From NCBI RefSeq assembly GCF_900089495.1, contig NZ_LT605203.1, positions 4,410,205 through 4,433,554 of the forward strand: 23,350 nt of DNA, in the 5' to 3' direction. The notes beneath the pieces are model-generated. The model did no database searches. It was not told the origin of the DNA and saw nothing but the letters and a program-made list of their open reading frames with translations. Made by a program: the position numbers and the translations under genes. Position 1 is the stretch's first letter. Each line of letters begins with the position of its first letter. This DNA comes from Thiomonas sp. X19. GTDB taxonomy: Bacteria; Pseudomonadota; Gammaproteobacteria; Burkholderiales; Burkholderiaceae_C. Below are positions 6,519 through 16,200 of the stretch, one piece after another.

Positions 6519-6541
6519 CCTGCCACGGTTCATCGGACCAG

Positions 6542-7290
6542 TCATTCCTGGACGACGGCCCCCTGTTTCACAGTTGAACACCCTTGCTGCACGAACTCGT
6601 TCGGGGTCCGGTAGCCGAGACTGCTGTGCGGCCGGACCTCGTTGTAATGCCGCCGCCATTGCTCGATGACGACCTTCGCCTCGGTGCGATTCCTGAACCA
6701 TTCCAGGCTCAGGCATTCGTCCCGGAATCGGGGCCATTGTCGGAGCGAACGTACCGCGGTGCGCCGTGCACGCTGACGAGCTGGGACAACACCTCGACCA
6801 CGCGGCCGGATTTGATGGAGCCGGCCACGTCGATCGTCAGGCTCACCTTGGTGAACTCGTCGATCACGGTGAAGCACTTGAGCTTCTGCGCCGTTGGCGC
6901 ACGCGTCGTGCACGAAATCGTAAGCCCAGACCTGGCCTGGCCTGGCCCCTTCGGGGTGCACGGCCGCGGCCTGCTGCCGGCGACGCGCTTCCTGGGCCGC
7001 TTGCGCGGCACCTGCAGATTGCCCTTGGTCCACAGCCGCCACGCCCGACCATGGCCCATCTCGAAGCCCTGGCGCTCCATAAACACGTGCACACGACGAG
7101 ACCCGAAGCGTGGGTACTGCGCCGACAGCACGCTCATCGCGCCCAGCGCCGGAACATCCTTCTCGAGCATCTTCGACGTGTAGTTCAAAGCAGACCTCGC
7201 CACCGACAGCAGCGCGCAAGCCCTTCGCTGCGACAGGCCACGCCCAATGGCGAACCGGACCTGCTCGCGACGCGCCTGCGCGCTCACCAT
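6542..7290 (-). pseudogene. IS407-type orfB transposase, frameshifted and deleted
   Basis: The reading frame starts with MVSAQARREQVRFAIG at 7290 and carries SYPRFGSRRVHVFM-like and VIDEFTKVSLTIDVAG blocks, the latter with the first catalytic Asp, plus RSDNGP with the second Asp. Two compensating frame changes surround the segment QVWAYDFVHDACANG (about 6890-6950). The first lies at a CCTGG tandem repeat (6930-6945) and looks like repeat slippage. After RSDNGP the sequence jumps to FRDECLSLEW in another frame, so roughly 40 residues containing the catalytic Glu (usually NGANESFNGK) are missing. The last part, EQWRRHYNEVRPHSSLGYRT followed by PNEF, is typical. The protein cannot be active. Confidence 0.8.
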
Positions 7291-7547
7291 TTTTTTGCGG
7301 CGATCTCCTTCATCACGTCGATCTCAAGGTCGCGGTCGGCCACCATCCTCTTCAGCCGCGCGTTCTCCTGTTCGAGCTCACGCAGCTTTTTCACGTCGGC
7401 CGTGTCCATCGACCCGAAATACCGCCGCCAGTTGTAGATCGTCTGCTCGCTGACTCCGTGCCGCTTGGCCACCTCGCCCACGGGCTCACGGTCGGCCTCC
7501 CGCAGGATCGACACCATCTTCTCTTCGCTGAACCGGCTCTTCCTCAC
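7284..7547 (-). CDS. IS407-type orfA transposase subunit
   Basis: This 87-residue protein has an N-terminal helix-turn-helix (SEEKMVSILREA, then VAKRHGVSEQTIYNWRRYFG) and a leucine-zipper-like region (LRELEQENARLKRMVADRDL), ending in EIAAKKW. It is the DNA-binding part of the IS3-family transposase. I chose a GTG at 7547, preceded by a very good AAGGAGG, which gives the usual VRKSRFSEEK start; ATG codons further upstream are also in frame. A run of seven A residues (7290-7296, minus strand) just before the stop is the classical slippery site for making the OrfAB fusion. The gene looks intact, although its partner orfB is broken. Confidence 0.75.
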   Translation of the reverse strand: MRKSRFSEEKMVSILREADREPVGEVAKRHGVSEQTIYNWRRYFGSMDTADVKKLRELEQENARLKRMVADRDLEIDVMKEIAAKKW

Positions 7548-7616
7548 CACTCCCTCCTTGTCGGCGGGAGCCATCATCTCAAGTTTTAAATGGTCCGAAA
7601 ATCCCGGGGCAGGTCA

Positions 7617-8824
7617 ACCCGAGCAAGAAGCCAACACAATGGGCGGTTGCTTGATCTTGTGGGGCTGATTTACGAGGCAGCCGCGGACCCGGTGGTCATG
7701 CATGGGCTGCCGCTTGCCATGGCGCGGCACTTTGGCAGTGAGAGTTGCATTCTTCGGGTGGGTTACAGATCAACCCAAGGCGCAGCGTCCATGCCGCAGA
7801 ATGCGGGCCTGCCCATCGGAACAGCGAACTTCGACCTCAAGGCACGCACCGCCTATGCGGAGTATTACCACGCACATAATGCGTGGTACGAGCGAGGATG
7901 GAAGAAGGGCTTTCCGGCGGTCGTTCTCAGCGAGGAACTTTTGCGTACCCAGGATCTGATGCGGTCCGAATGGTCGGATTTCTGCAAGCTCACCGGGATG
8001 TTCGAGATGATCGGGGCACACTGCCTGATCACCCATGAACGCGTTGGCACCATCGGCATTCATCGTCCGAGGGGCGCACGCCCCTTCAACGAATCCGACC
8101 GCCGCTTGATGATGGGACTGCTGCCGCACCTGCAGCGGCTGTTCCAGCTCCAAGAACGATTAGGGATGGCGGCCGCCCGGACGCATCTGGCTATGGGCTT
8201 GTGGAGTTCGCTGTCCATCGGCCTGGCCTTGGTGGGGGCAGATTCCCGCTTGCTCTTCGCCAGCAGCGTTGCCGAAAACGTGTTGCGACAAGAGCACTAT
8301 CTGGCTGTTCGGGAAGGTCGCCTCTGTGCGGCGCAAGTCCGAAATGGTCCCAGCCTGGAGCGCTTGATCATGACGGCTGTGCGAACCAGTGGGGGCTGGT
8401 GGGTGGTTCTGGAGGTGCGATCAAACTCGAAGGCAGTCATGGCTCTCTGGTGCTTTTGATTGCCCCTGTGCGCGCAGCATCGCTGGGGTTCGGTCTGATG
8501 CAGCCAGCAGCCGTCATCCTTTTTGCGGATCCGCATGCACAGGCCAAGGTTCCTGAACAAAGGATGCGGGAGACGTTTCGGTTGACTCCGGCAGAGATGC
8601 GATTGCTCGTCGCCTTGCTGAATGGTCAGAAACTTGCAGAGTATGCAAACGTCGCCAGCATCACCTATGGAACGGCGCGGCTGCACCTCAAGCGACTGCT
8701 TCAAAAAACAGGTTGTCACAGACAGGTGGATTTGATTCGAGCAGCAACGCAAAACCCGACGGATCGCATTTGGGGAATCTTCAACGAATCCATTGGGAGC
8801 GATGGATCGAACGCGACGCGCTGA
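7617..8824 (+). pseudogene. LuxR-family regulator, 5' truncated and frameshifted
   Basis: The sequence right of the IS encodes a regulator with an N-terminal sensory region (RLLDLVGLIYEAAADPVVM, later HAHNAWYERGW) and a C-terminal LuxR-type helix-turn-helix (FRLTPAEMRLLVALLNGQ, then ITYGTARLHLKRLLQKTGCH). The natural start is missing: the open frame reaches back into the IS end at 7590. A second lesion lies in the G-rich stretch around 8385-8415. The first part stays open to a stop at 8459 in one frame, while GGSGGAIKLEGSHGSLVLL and the helix-turn-helix continue in another frame to 8824. The protein would have bound DNA in response to an unknown signal. Either a true pseudogene or, for the frameshift, a sequencing error is possible. 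Confidence 0.7.
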
Positions 8825-9199
8825 ACCCAAGAGGCCCGTTCTTAAATGTCTCTCAAGGAAACGCAGGGCCGCCCCAAATTTCCTTGACCCCCACGGGGGC
8901 GGGTCGGCGAGCCGACCCTGGGGGCGCTCAAAAACGGTCGTGAAAGATTCGTCTGGTGGAGTCTATTGGCGCACACACGAACTGCAAAAAACAACAGTCT
9001 CGAGCAGTGCTGCGCGCAGTCCGCGTCGACGATCAACGCGCATGTTTGCCCCATCGCCGGCGATGGAGGCCATCCCTCTCCCGTATCGCAATCCGCCGTC
9101 GTTGATCGGCGTTCGTCCGAGCGTGGAAGGATGCAAGCAGTGAGGCTGCCGATGCGATCCAGCGAAGGCGCACCTGCGAGGCGTTGAAAAAATGCCTCC
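8825..9199. other. intergenic region with hairpin and palindromes
   Basis: No gene is supported in these 375 bases. There is a perfect hairpin GGGTCGGC-GA-GCCGACCC at 8901-8918, next to C-rich and G-rich blocks. There is a 16-bp perfect palindrome, CCATCGCCGGCGATGG, at 9051-9066, and a 9-bp inverted repeat CGATCAACG/CGTTGATCG at 9030-9038 and 9100-9108. The first hairpin has no T-run on either side, so it is not a standard terminator. The region separates the 3' ends of two convergent genes. Confidence 0.4.
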
Positions 9200-12100
9200 T
9201 CATGCCTCCTCCCCGGATTGAAATACGAAAACGGCCGAAGCCTGCGTGCGCAGCGCCAGCTCCCAGAACGACTGGCGCACCGCCTCGCTCAGGGCCTGCA
9301 ACTGGGGTTCGAGCGCCACGCGTTCGTTGACATGCTCGATCCATTGCCGGGTGCGCGCGTGCAACTCCAGATGCTGTTGCGTCAGTCGCAGAAAACCGGG
9401 ACTGTGGCCGAAGCGCCCATCGTGCCGCAGGCACCACTGACCGAGACCGCAGCGCAGGTGCGCATCGGGCGCCAGAAGTTGCTCGCGGGCCACGGCGTCC
9501 AGGCTGCCGGTGAGCAGTAGGCGCAGGTTGGTGCCCAACGACACGATGGCCTCGATGCCGTCTGGCCCCAGAGCATTGGGCCGGCCGAGGTCTGCGGCCC
9601 AGGGAAGAAGCTGGGGCCACTGACGCAGCCATCCAGTCAGTTCAGCCGCGGGCATCGGCTGCGCCACGACATAGCCTTGCAAGTGCACGCAGCCCATGGC
9701 CACCAGCACCTGGGCTTGCTCGGGCGTTTCCACACCCTCCGCGACCACGCGAACACCCAACATCTGGGCGGTGTGCACCATCCCGTAAGTGATGCTCAGG
9801 TCTTTGGCGTCTTGCAAGATGTCGCGGATGAAGCGGCGGTCAATCTTGATGGTGGAGACGGCCAGATCCTGCAAGTGGGTGAGGCTGGCGTTGCCGGTAC
9901 CGAAGTCGTCCAGGCTGACCTGTACGCCCAGTAGCCGGCAGGCTTCGATTCGCGCGCGCACCGTGTCGCTGCCCAGCATGGTGCCGCGCTCGGTCAGCTC
10001 GAGCACCAGGGATTGTTCGGGCAAGTCGGGGTGGCTCTGCAACACCTTGCGCACATCGTCCAGAAATGGCGCGCTCAAGAAATGGCGGGGGCTGATGTTG
10101 ACAGCCAGACTGAGCGTTTGGCCGCCGGCGTTCCAGCGCGCCAACCAGCCGGCGGCTTCATCCAGCACCCAGCGGCCGACGCGCGCGGTGATGCGCGCGT
10201 CATCCAGGACGAACTCGAAGGCCGCCGCCGCATGCACTTGACCCTGGGCGTCACGCAGGCGCAAGAGAGCCTCGGCCTGGGTGACGATGCAGGAATGGCC
10301 CGGGCTGTCTGCACGCACATGGAGGATGGGCTGAACGAACAGCTCCAGCCGGCGTTCCTGCAGCGCCTGCTCGATCGCCGCGACCCAGGCCTCACGGCGA
10401 TCCATCGCCGCTTGCATCTCGGCGCTGAACACCCGGGCCTGATTGCGCCCGGCCGCCTTGGCTGCGTACAGCGCCATATCCGCCTGGCGCATCAGGGTCT
10501 GGGCGTCCTCCGTCGCGGTGCGCACCGCAAGTCCCAGCGACAGGCGGACCGAAAGAAGCTGGCCATCCAGGTCAAACGGTTCGCGCATCGCCGTCATGAT
10601 CCGGCCGGCCACGCGTTGCAGGCGCGCGGGATCCTGGTCGTGGTGCAGCAGCATGGCAAACTCGTCGCCGCCGATGCGCGCCAGGAAATCCACGCCGCGT
10701 TGCTGGAACGATGGATTGGAGCGGCGCAACACGCGCGCGAGACGAGTACTGACCTCGCGCAGCAGGATGTCACCCGCTGCATGCCCGAGGCGGTCGTTGA
10801 TGGTCTTGAAATCATCCAGGTCGGCAATGCCCAAGGCCAGGCCGGACCGGTTGCTGTGCAAGGTTGCCTCCAGCAGCGCCTCGAAGGTGCGGCGGTTGGG
10901 CAACCCGGTCAGCGGATCGCGCGCGGCCAACTGGCGGATCTGGTCTTCCTGACGCTTTTGTTCGGTGACCTCCTGAATGGTCCACATCGCACCGATGGAA
11001 TGCCCCTGCTTGTCCAGCAACGGGTGGTAGTGCCGCAGCATCACGCGGCCGTCGGTGAGCCACACCTCGTCGATGGCCGATTGGTGCTCATGGAACAACA
11101 CTTTGACCTGCGCCAGCGCGTCGCGGCCGCCCACATGCAGGGGCTCGACCAGGTCCCAGATCGCGCGCCAGGTTCGGCCGATGAGTTCGCGCGGATGGGC
11201 GGCGATTCCCAGCATGCGGGCAAAGCCGCCGCTGCAGTACTGCACCCGGCCGTCACTGGCGAACACGAGGACGCCGCTGGGCAGATCGTTGAGGATGCGG
11301 ATGAACTGCTCGGCAGCTTGTCCACGCTCGGTGGCGGCCTGCTCGGCCTGACGCAGCAGCGTCTGCGCTTCGCGGACCCACCGACGTTGGATCGCGAGTG
11401 ACCAGAACAGCAAGGAGGTCAAGGCCACGGCCACGGCTGCAGTCGCCGCCAACGGCATGCGGACCTGGCTCCACCAGGCGGCCCGCAGCTCGGCGCGGGG
11501 CAGCACGGCGAACGCCACCAGCGGGAAGCCTTCCAGCCGCCGGAATGCGCCGACATAGGGTTGGCCGGAGGCGTCGGCGTTCAGCGCTCCTGCGATGACG
11601 CCGCGCAGGCTTGCCGGATGCGCCGCGATCGCCTGGTGAATCGCGCCGCTGTGGGGTGTCGTGAAGAAGGCGTTGAGGTCGCCCTTGGAGGGCAGCGGCC
11701 AGCGGCCGTACCAATAGCCGTGCTCGTCCTGCACCCCGAGCTGCAGATCCTGGGACCAGCCGCGATAGGGCAGCAAGGAGCGATACAGCGCGTTCTCGGT
11801 GGCGACGCTCAGGCCCCCGACGAGATAGAAGCGCACGCCTTGCGGGCCTGTCACGGCACGGCCGATGTGCACCACCAGGGTCTGGGTCAGTGGGCTGAGG
11901 ATGGGATGCCACAGGCGCATCTGACCGGGATGGGCGCGCAGATCGGCCAGGAAGGCGCGCAGTTGCGGCTTGGCGTTCAGGTCGGCGTCGGGCCCTTGTG
12001 CGGGCAAGGCGGTGCTGGCGAGAAGGCGACCATCGGCAGCGACGAGGTTCAGCGCGTCGAGCCCATGCAGGGCATGCTGGACATTCAGCAGCATGGCGCG

Positions 12101-12364
12101 CGCGGCGGCGGGGTCGTGGGTGGGGTCGGCGGTCTGGATCTGCTCACCCAGGAAATCCAGCGCCTGGGCATACCTGACGAGATGATTGCGCACCGCCACC
12201 CGGGTGAGTTGGGTGGTATCGGTGAGTTGTTGGGCGGTGTTGTGCTTCTGAGCGTTCCACGCCGCCATCAGATACCAGGATGTGCCGGCGATGAGCGCCA
12301 CCATGACGGTGGTGAACACCAACAAGGTCTGGGTCCGCAGGCGACTGTCCTGGAGCGTGGGCAT
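9200..12364 (-). CDS. dCache-like/PAS/GGDEF/EAL c-di-GMP protein with CZB-like tail
   Basis: This 1054-residue membrane protein has a span at about 14-36, a periplasmic dCache-like sensor at 37-301, a second span at 303-323, a coiled coil, a PAS domain (about 352-468), GGDEF (about 475-645) and EAL (about 665-910). The cyclase motif GGDEF (565-569) is intact, with a product-inhibition site RGVD (556-559). The phosphodiesterase keeps EAL (698-700), NISPRHF, ELTE, DDFGTG (819-824), KID and EGVE, so both activities are possible. The tail carries CGLGQW (from Cys972) and HLELH (His998, His1002), which resembles a CZB zinc-binding domain although its first His is not obvious. I chose the ATG at 12364 because it leads directly into the first span. 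A recombinase remnant ends 31 bp upstream on the same strand, so the native promoter may have been replaced. Confidence 0.85.
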   Translation of the reverse strand: MPTLQDSRLRTQTLLVFTTVMVALIAGTSWYLMAAWNAQKHNTAQQLTDTTQLTRVAVRNHLVRYAQALDFLGEQIQTADPTHDPAAARAMLLNVQHALHGLDALNLVAADGRLLASTALPAQGPDADLNAKPQLRAFLADLRAHPGQMRLWHPILSPLTQTLVVHIGRAVTGPQGVRFYLVGGLSVATENALYRSLLPYRGWSQDLQLGVQDEHGYWYGRWPLPSKGDLNAFFTTPHSGAIHQAIAAHPASLRGVIAGALNADASGQPYVGAFRRLEGFPLVAFAVLPRAELRAAWWSQVRMPLAATAAVAVALTSLLFWSLAIQRRWVREAQTLLRQAEQAATERGQAAEQFIRILNDLPSGVLVFASDGRVQYCSGGFARMLGIAAHPRELIGRTWRAIWDLVEPLHVGGRDALAQVKVLFHEHQSAIDEVWLTDGRVMLRHYHPLLDKQGHSIGAMWTIQEVTEQKRQEDQIRQLAARDPLTGLPNRRTFEALLEATLHSNRSGLALGIADLDDFKTINDRLGHAAGDILLREVSTRLARVLRRSNPSFQQRGVDFLARIGGDEFAMLLHHDQDPARLQRVAGRIMTAMREPFDLDGQLLSVRLSLGLAVRTATEDAQTLMRQADMALYAAKAAGRNQARVFSAEMQAAMDRREAWVAAIEQALQERRLELFVQPILHVRADSPGHSCIVTQAEALLRLRDAQGQVHAAAAFEFVLDDARITARVGRWVLDEAAGWLARWNAGGQTLSLAVNISPRHFLSAPFLDDVRKVLQSHPDLPEQSLVLELTERGTMLGSDTVRARIEACRLLGVQVSLDDFGTGNASLTHLQDLAVSTIKIDRRFIRDILQDAKDLSITYGMVHTAQMLGVRVVAEGVETPEQAQVLVAMGCVHLQGYVVAQPMPAAELTGWLRQWPQLLPWAADLGRPNALGPDGIEAIVSLGTNLRLLLTGSLDAVAREQLLAPDAHLRCGLGQWCLRHDGRFGHSPGFLRLTQQHLELHARTRQWIEHVNERVALEPQLQALSEAVRQSFWELALRTQASAVFVFQSGEEA

Positions 12365-12395
12365 GCGTGCAGGCGGTGTCTGGAGGTTCTGGGGT

Positions 12396-12931
12396 TTAGG
12401 AAGTCGTTCGCGGGGTCCTGGGTCCAGCCGTGTTCGGGCCGTCCCCGTCTTGCGGGCTTGGCGCCGTGGCGAGCCTCGCCGGCACCCAGCGATACAGCGT
12501 GGGGATGGACACACCGAGGGTCTGGGCCACGTCCTTCGCCGGCGTGCCCTGGGCCAGGAGCATCCTGGCGGCTTCGATTTTGGGGGCCGTCATCTTGCGC
12601 TGCCGGCCACCCACGCTGCCCTGCCGGCGCGCAGCAGCCAGGCCGGCGCGGGTTCTCTCGGCAATGAGCCCACGCTCCATCTGCGCCAGGCCGGCCATGA
12701 CGTGGAAGAAGAACCGTCCCGAGGGGCCGGAGGTGTCGATGGCATCCGTCAGGCTCCTGAACTGGATGCCTTTGGACTGGAGCGATTCCACCAGTTCCAC
12801 CAGGCCCTTGACGGTGCGCCCCAGACGATCGAGCGTCCACACCACCAGGGTGTCGCCCTCGCGCAGGGCATCCAGAGCGCTAGCCAAGCCTGGTGCTCCA
12901 TGCTGATGACGACATGATGGGGGTTGGACAT
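12396..12931 (-). pseudogene. serine recombinase (resolvase/invertase) remnant
   Basis: The preserved part matches the later portion of Tn3-type resolvases: PGLASALDALREGDTLVVWT, LDRLGRTVKGLVELVESL, GIQFRSLTDAIDT, FHVMAGLAQMERGLIAERTR, and a C-terminal helix-turn-helix (KDVAQTLGVSIPTLYRW). The first 50 or so residues, including the catalytic Ser of the usual YxRVS motif, are absent. A strong AAGGAGAG site and ATG at 12931 start a frame (MSNPHHVVISMEH) that runs out of phase with the recombinase body, so a deletion or frameshift near 12895 joined them. Its stop lies 31 bp before the downstream c-di-GMP gene, on the same strand. It is inactive as a recombinase but marks a past mobile element. 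Confidence 0.7.
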
Positions 12932-13084
12932 GGGGACTCTCCTTCTCGGAACCCGCCCACATGCTAGGCAATCGAGAAGAAGCCATCAAGAATAAGTTTC
13001 GAGAACCGCAAGCCCTTGATTCATGGTCGGGCCGATGGGTGGGGTTGCGGCTTTTCGATAACAGCGGATTGTGGCCGGGCTTTA

Positions 13085-13100
13085 TGTGAAGTAGTTCACG
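13085..13100. promoter_or_regulatory. CRP-like site upstream of the haem GGDEF/EAL gene
   Basis: TGTGA-AGTAGT-TCACG matches nine of the ten conserved positions of the CRP/Vfr/Clp-type consensus TGTGA-N6-TCACA. It lies about 138 bp upstream of the ATG at 13238 in an otherwise empty spacer (12932-13237). No convincing -35/-10 pair is seen between it and the gene. The regulator is inferred. Confidence 0.35.
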
Positions 13101-13237
13101 GCGCAGCCCAATGCATGCGACCGTGGCGAGGGTCAGCGCAGACAGAGCATCTATGCTTCAAGCGTGGAGTGCCCCCAGCGGTTTGAAGCGCACCCGCTGA
13201 GGTTTTGTAGCCATTGTGATGTTGCGTCGAGGCCCGC

Positions 13238-16200
13238 ATGAAAACCATCAGAATCTTCATCATGACAGGCTCCGTCTTGGTTTCGGCCCTGTTTTTCGGC
13301 AGCGCCTATTTCATCGTTTCGCATGCCTTCACCCGCGCCATTCAAGGAAACTCCCTCCGCACGTCGCGCGTCATGGCCCAGTCCACCTTCAACTCGATGT
13401 TCCAGTTGATGAGCACCGGATGGACGCACGCCCAGGCTGAAGCATTCCTTCACGCCAGCGACGGGGCCATGAAGCATTCCGATTTCACCCAGCAGATCTT
13501 CCGCGGCAGCATCGTCTCCGCGCGCTTCGGCCCCATCCCGCAAGCCCCCGTGGATGCCGCGGTCGCACGGGTGTTCCAGACCGGCCGGCCGGAGCAGGAT
13601 GTCAGCGGAAACAGCACGCGCTATGTCTTTCCGCTGCGTGCAGAAACACAATGTCTGCGCTGTCATACCAACGCCCAGGTGGGCAGCGTGCTCGGCGTCA
13701 TCGACATCCGCCAGAATCTGGCCCCGTCCATCCAGGCCGCACGGCGTGATTTTTTCGATGCCATGCTGTGGGTCTTCCCCTTTCCGATCCTGGGCGCCTT
13801 CCTGTTGACGGTCTTCGTGGACTGGCGCATCGACCGATCCATGGGCATGCTCAAGCGCAGCATGGACCAAATCCATCAAATATCGGATTTGAGATTACTC
13901 CGATTTCAACCCATCGATTTGTGGTTTTCCGACCTCAACGGCATCTTTCGTCAAATTGGCCAACTCATCGACAAGCTCCGGGGCATCGCCATCGAAAAGG
14001 ACTTCCTGGCCGACCATGATGCCCTCACCGGCCTGCCCAACCGCCGGGGGCTGCTGGAACACCTCTCCCGCACGCTGGCCCGCGCCCGTCGTCACGGCGG
14101 GCGCGTGATGATCGGCATGCTCGACCTGGATGACTTCAAGCCCATCAATGACACCTGGGGCCATGCGGCGGGCGATGCGCTGCTGCGCGAACTCGGTCGC
14201 AGACTCCAGGCAGCTTTGCGCGAAAACGATCTGGTGGCGCGTCTGGGCGGCGATGAATTCGTCGTCATCCTCGAACAAATGCCAGGAGCCGGTGATCTGC
14301 CCTCGGTCCTGGCGCGTCTGGAATCGGCCATCACCGCGCCCTATGTCCTGCCGGGCGGGCACGAGGCCCGCATCGGCCTGAGCCTGGGAGTGACGCTTTA
14401 CCCCGAAGACGATGCCGAGCCGGAAATCCTGCTGCGTCACGCCGATGAGGCGCTCTATGCCGTCAAGGAGCGCAAAGCCACCCGTCAGCAAGGCTGGATG
14501 CAGTGGCGCGCCCTGCCCGCCCCGAACCAACCCAGCGAGGACGATGCGCTGGTCGTGCCCGTTTACGGACAGGGGGCATCGGCGCTGTTGACCCGTGCGC
14601 GGGAACCGCTGCTGAGCGCCACATCCGCGTTCGTCACGACCTTTTACGCCACCCTGGCGCTGCAAGCCGAAGCGCAAGTCATCCTGCAGCGCTTGAGCCC
14701 CGATGAATTCACCCATCTGCGCGAGCGCCAACACCAACATCTGGGCCACATTCTGGCCCCCGATCTGACCGAAGCGGCGCATCGACTGAGCGCGCACCGC
14801 CTGGGGCGCATCCATGCCCTGATCGGGCTGGACCAGGGCGCCCTCATCGAGGCCATGCACCTCTATCTCGACACCTTGAAGCAAGAGATCGGCAAACTGA
14901 ATCTAAGGCCCTTCGAACGCAACCATTTGGTGAATCTGCTGTCGCGCCGACTGCTCACCGAGATGGAAGAACAGATCAAGGGCGAGATGGACGTCACGCA
15001 AAGGCGCGAGCATCTGCTGCTGTCCCTGCATGCCCAGAAAACCGCGGCGTCCAACTGGCCTGACTTCCTGCGCATCGTGGTCGATCAACTCGTGGCCCTG
15101 GAGGGGATGCAAGGCGCCGGTGTTGCCCGGCCCGATAGCGGTGGGCAGTTCGTCTTCGAATACACCGCCGGGGGGTTCGAGCCCTATTTGCGGGCCATCG
15201 ACCAGCGCCAGTTGATGCCGCGGGTGACCGATCCGGGCACGCACGCGCAACAGCTTGCCTACTTGCGTGCCTGGCGCAGCGAAAAGATCGAGACGACGAC
15301 CAGCTATGCCGGCAACCCCGACATGGCCGATCTGCACGACGCCGCCCAGGCCGCCGGCATCCGCAGCAGCGCGGCAGTCCCGCTGAAGGATGCGCAGGGC
15401 CATGTGTTCGCCGTGCTGATCCTGTTTGGCCGCTACCCCGGCGTGTTCGAGACCCCCTCGGCGCGAACGTTTCTGGCGGCTCTGGGCCTGCTGGTGAGCG
15501 AGCGGCAACATGAGACCTCGCGGGAACAGCAATTCGCGCCGATCTCCGCCGAACGCCGGCATGCGCTGCGGGATCGCCTGTATCGCGGGGCTCTGGAGCT
15601 GCACTACCAGCCGGTGGTGGATTTGCGCTCCGGCAAACCCGATCTGGTCGAGGCCCTGGCGCGTCTGCGGCTGGAGGACGGCACGCTGGCCAGTCCCGCG
15701 GAGTTCCTGCCCGGATTCGGCGAAACCGAGCTTGTGCGCCTCTTTCGGGATGGATTGCACCAGGCCCTGACCCAGCTTCAAGCTTGGGACGCGCAGGGGC
15801 TGAAGCTTGTCGTGAGCCTGAACCTGCCCCCAGCCGTGCTGATCCATCCCGAGTGCTCCACCTGGGTGCAACAGGCCTTGCAGGAGCATGGGCTGGCGCC
15901 GTCCCGCCTGCGTCTGGAGCTGTTGGAAGCCGAAGAACTGTATGACGTCTCCAGGCGGGATGCCGCCATGGCGGCGTTTTCCACCTTCGGCGTGCATCTG
16001 CTCATGGATGATCTCGGCGCGGGCTACAGCAGTCTGCTGCGCCTGCGCACGCTGCCCTTCTCCGCGGTGAAGATCGATCAGGGGCTGGTGCGCGAGGCTC
16101 CGCGGGATCCCTTGCGGGTCATTGGCTTCATCGGCTCGCTGGTGCGTCTGGCGCAGAGCCTGGACTTGCGTGTGATCGTGGAGGGGCTGGAAAGCCCGGC

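Larger units (their letters stand above)
6516..7616 (-). mobile_element. degenerate IS407-group (IS3 family) element
   Basis: The ends read TGACCTGCC(A)CGG...TCGGACCA on the left and the matching inverse TGGTCCGA...GGGGCAGGTCA on the right. These terminal repeats and the orfA/orfB layout fit the IS407 group, which is normally about 1.2 kb; this copy is 1101 bp and has lost an internal piece of orfB. The four bases outside the ends (GATG on the left, ACCC on the right) do not match, so there is no target duplication. Each side abuts a gene cut at the IS boundary, which suggests an IS-mediated deletion or recombination rather than a simple insertion. Confidence 0.8.

Noticed and set aside
7590..7616. 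ATG at 7590 as true start of the LuxR-type regulator
   Set aside because: The ATG and the next codons lie in the IS terminal repeat, so this is a chance frame extension.
8901..8918. Rho-independent terminator after the LuxR pseudogene
   Set aside because: The hairpin is perfect but no T-run follows on either strand.
9185..9215. Terminator of the minus-strand GGDEF/EAL gene (GAGGC...GCCTC with a T-run)
   Set aside because: The stem is only about five base pairs and the T-run lies in the loop, not after the stem.
10013..11401. Plus-strand open frame of 462 codons opposite the other GGDEF/EAL gene
   Set aside because: The same antisense effect; no recognisable motif, while the minus strand carries intact GGDEF and EAL.
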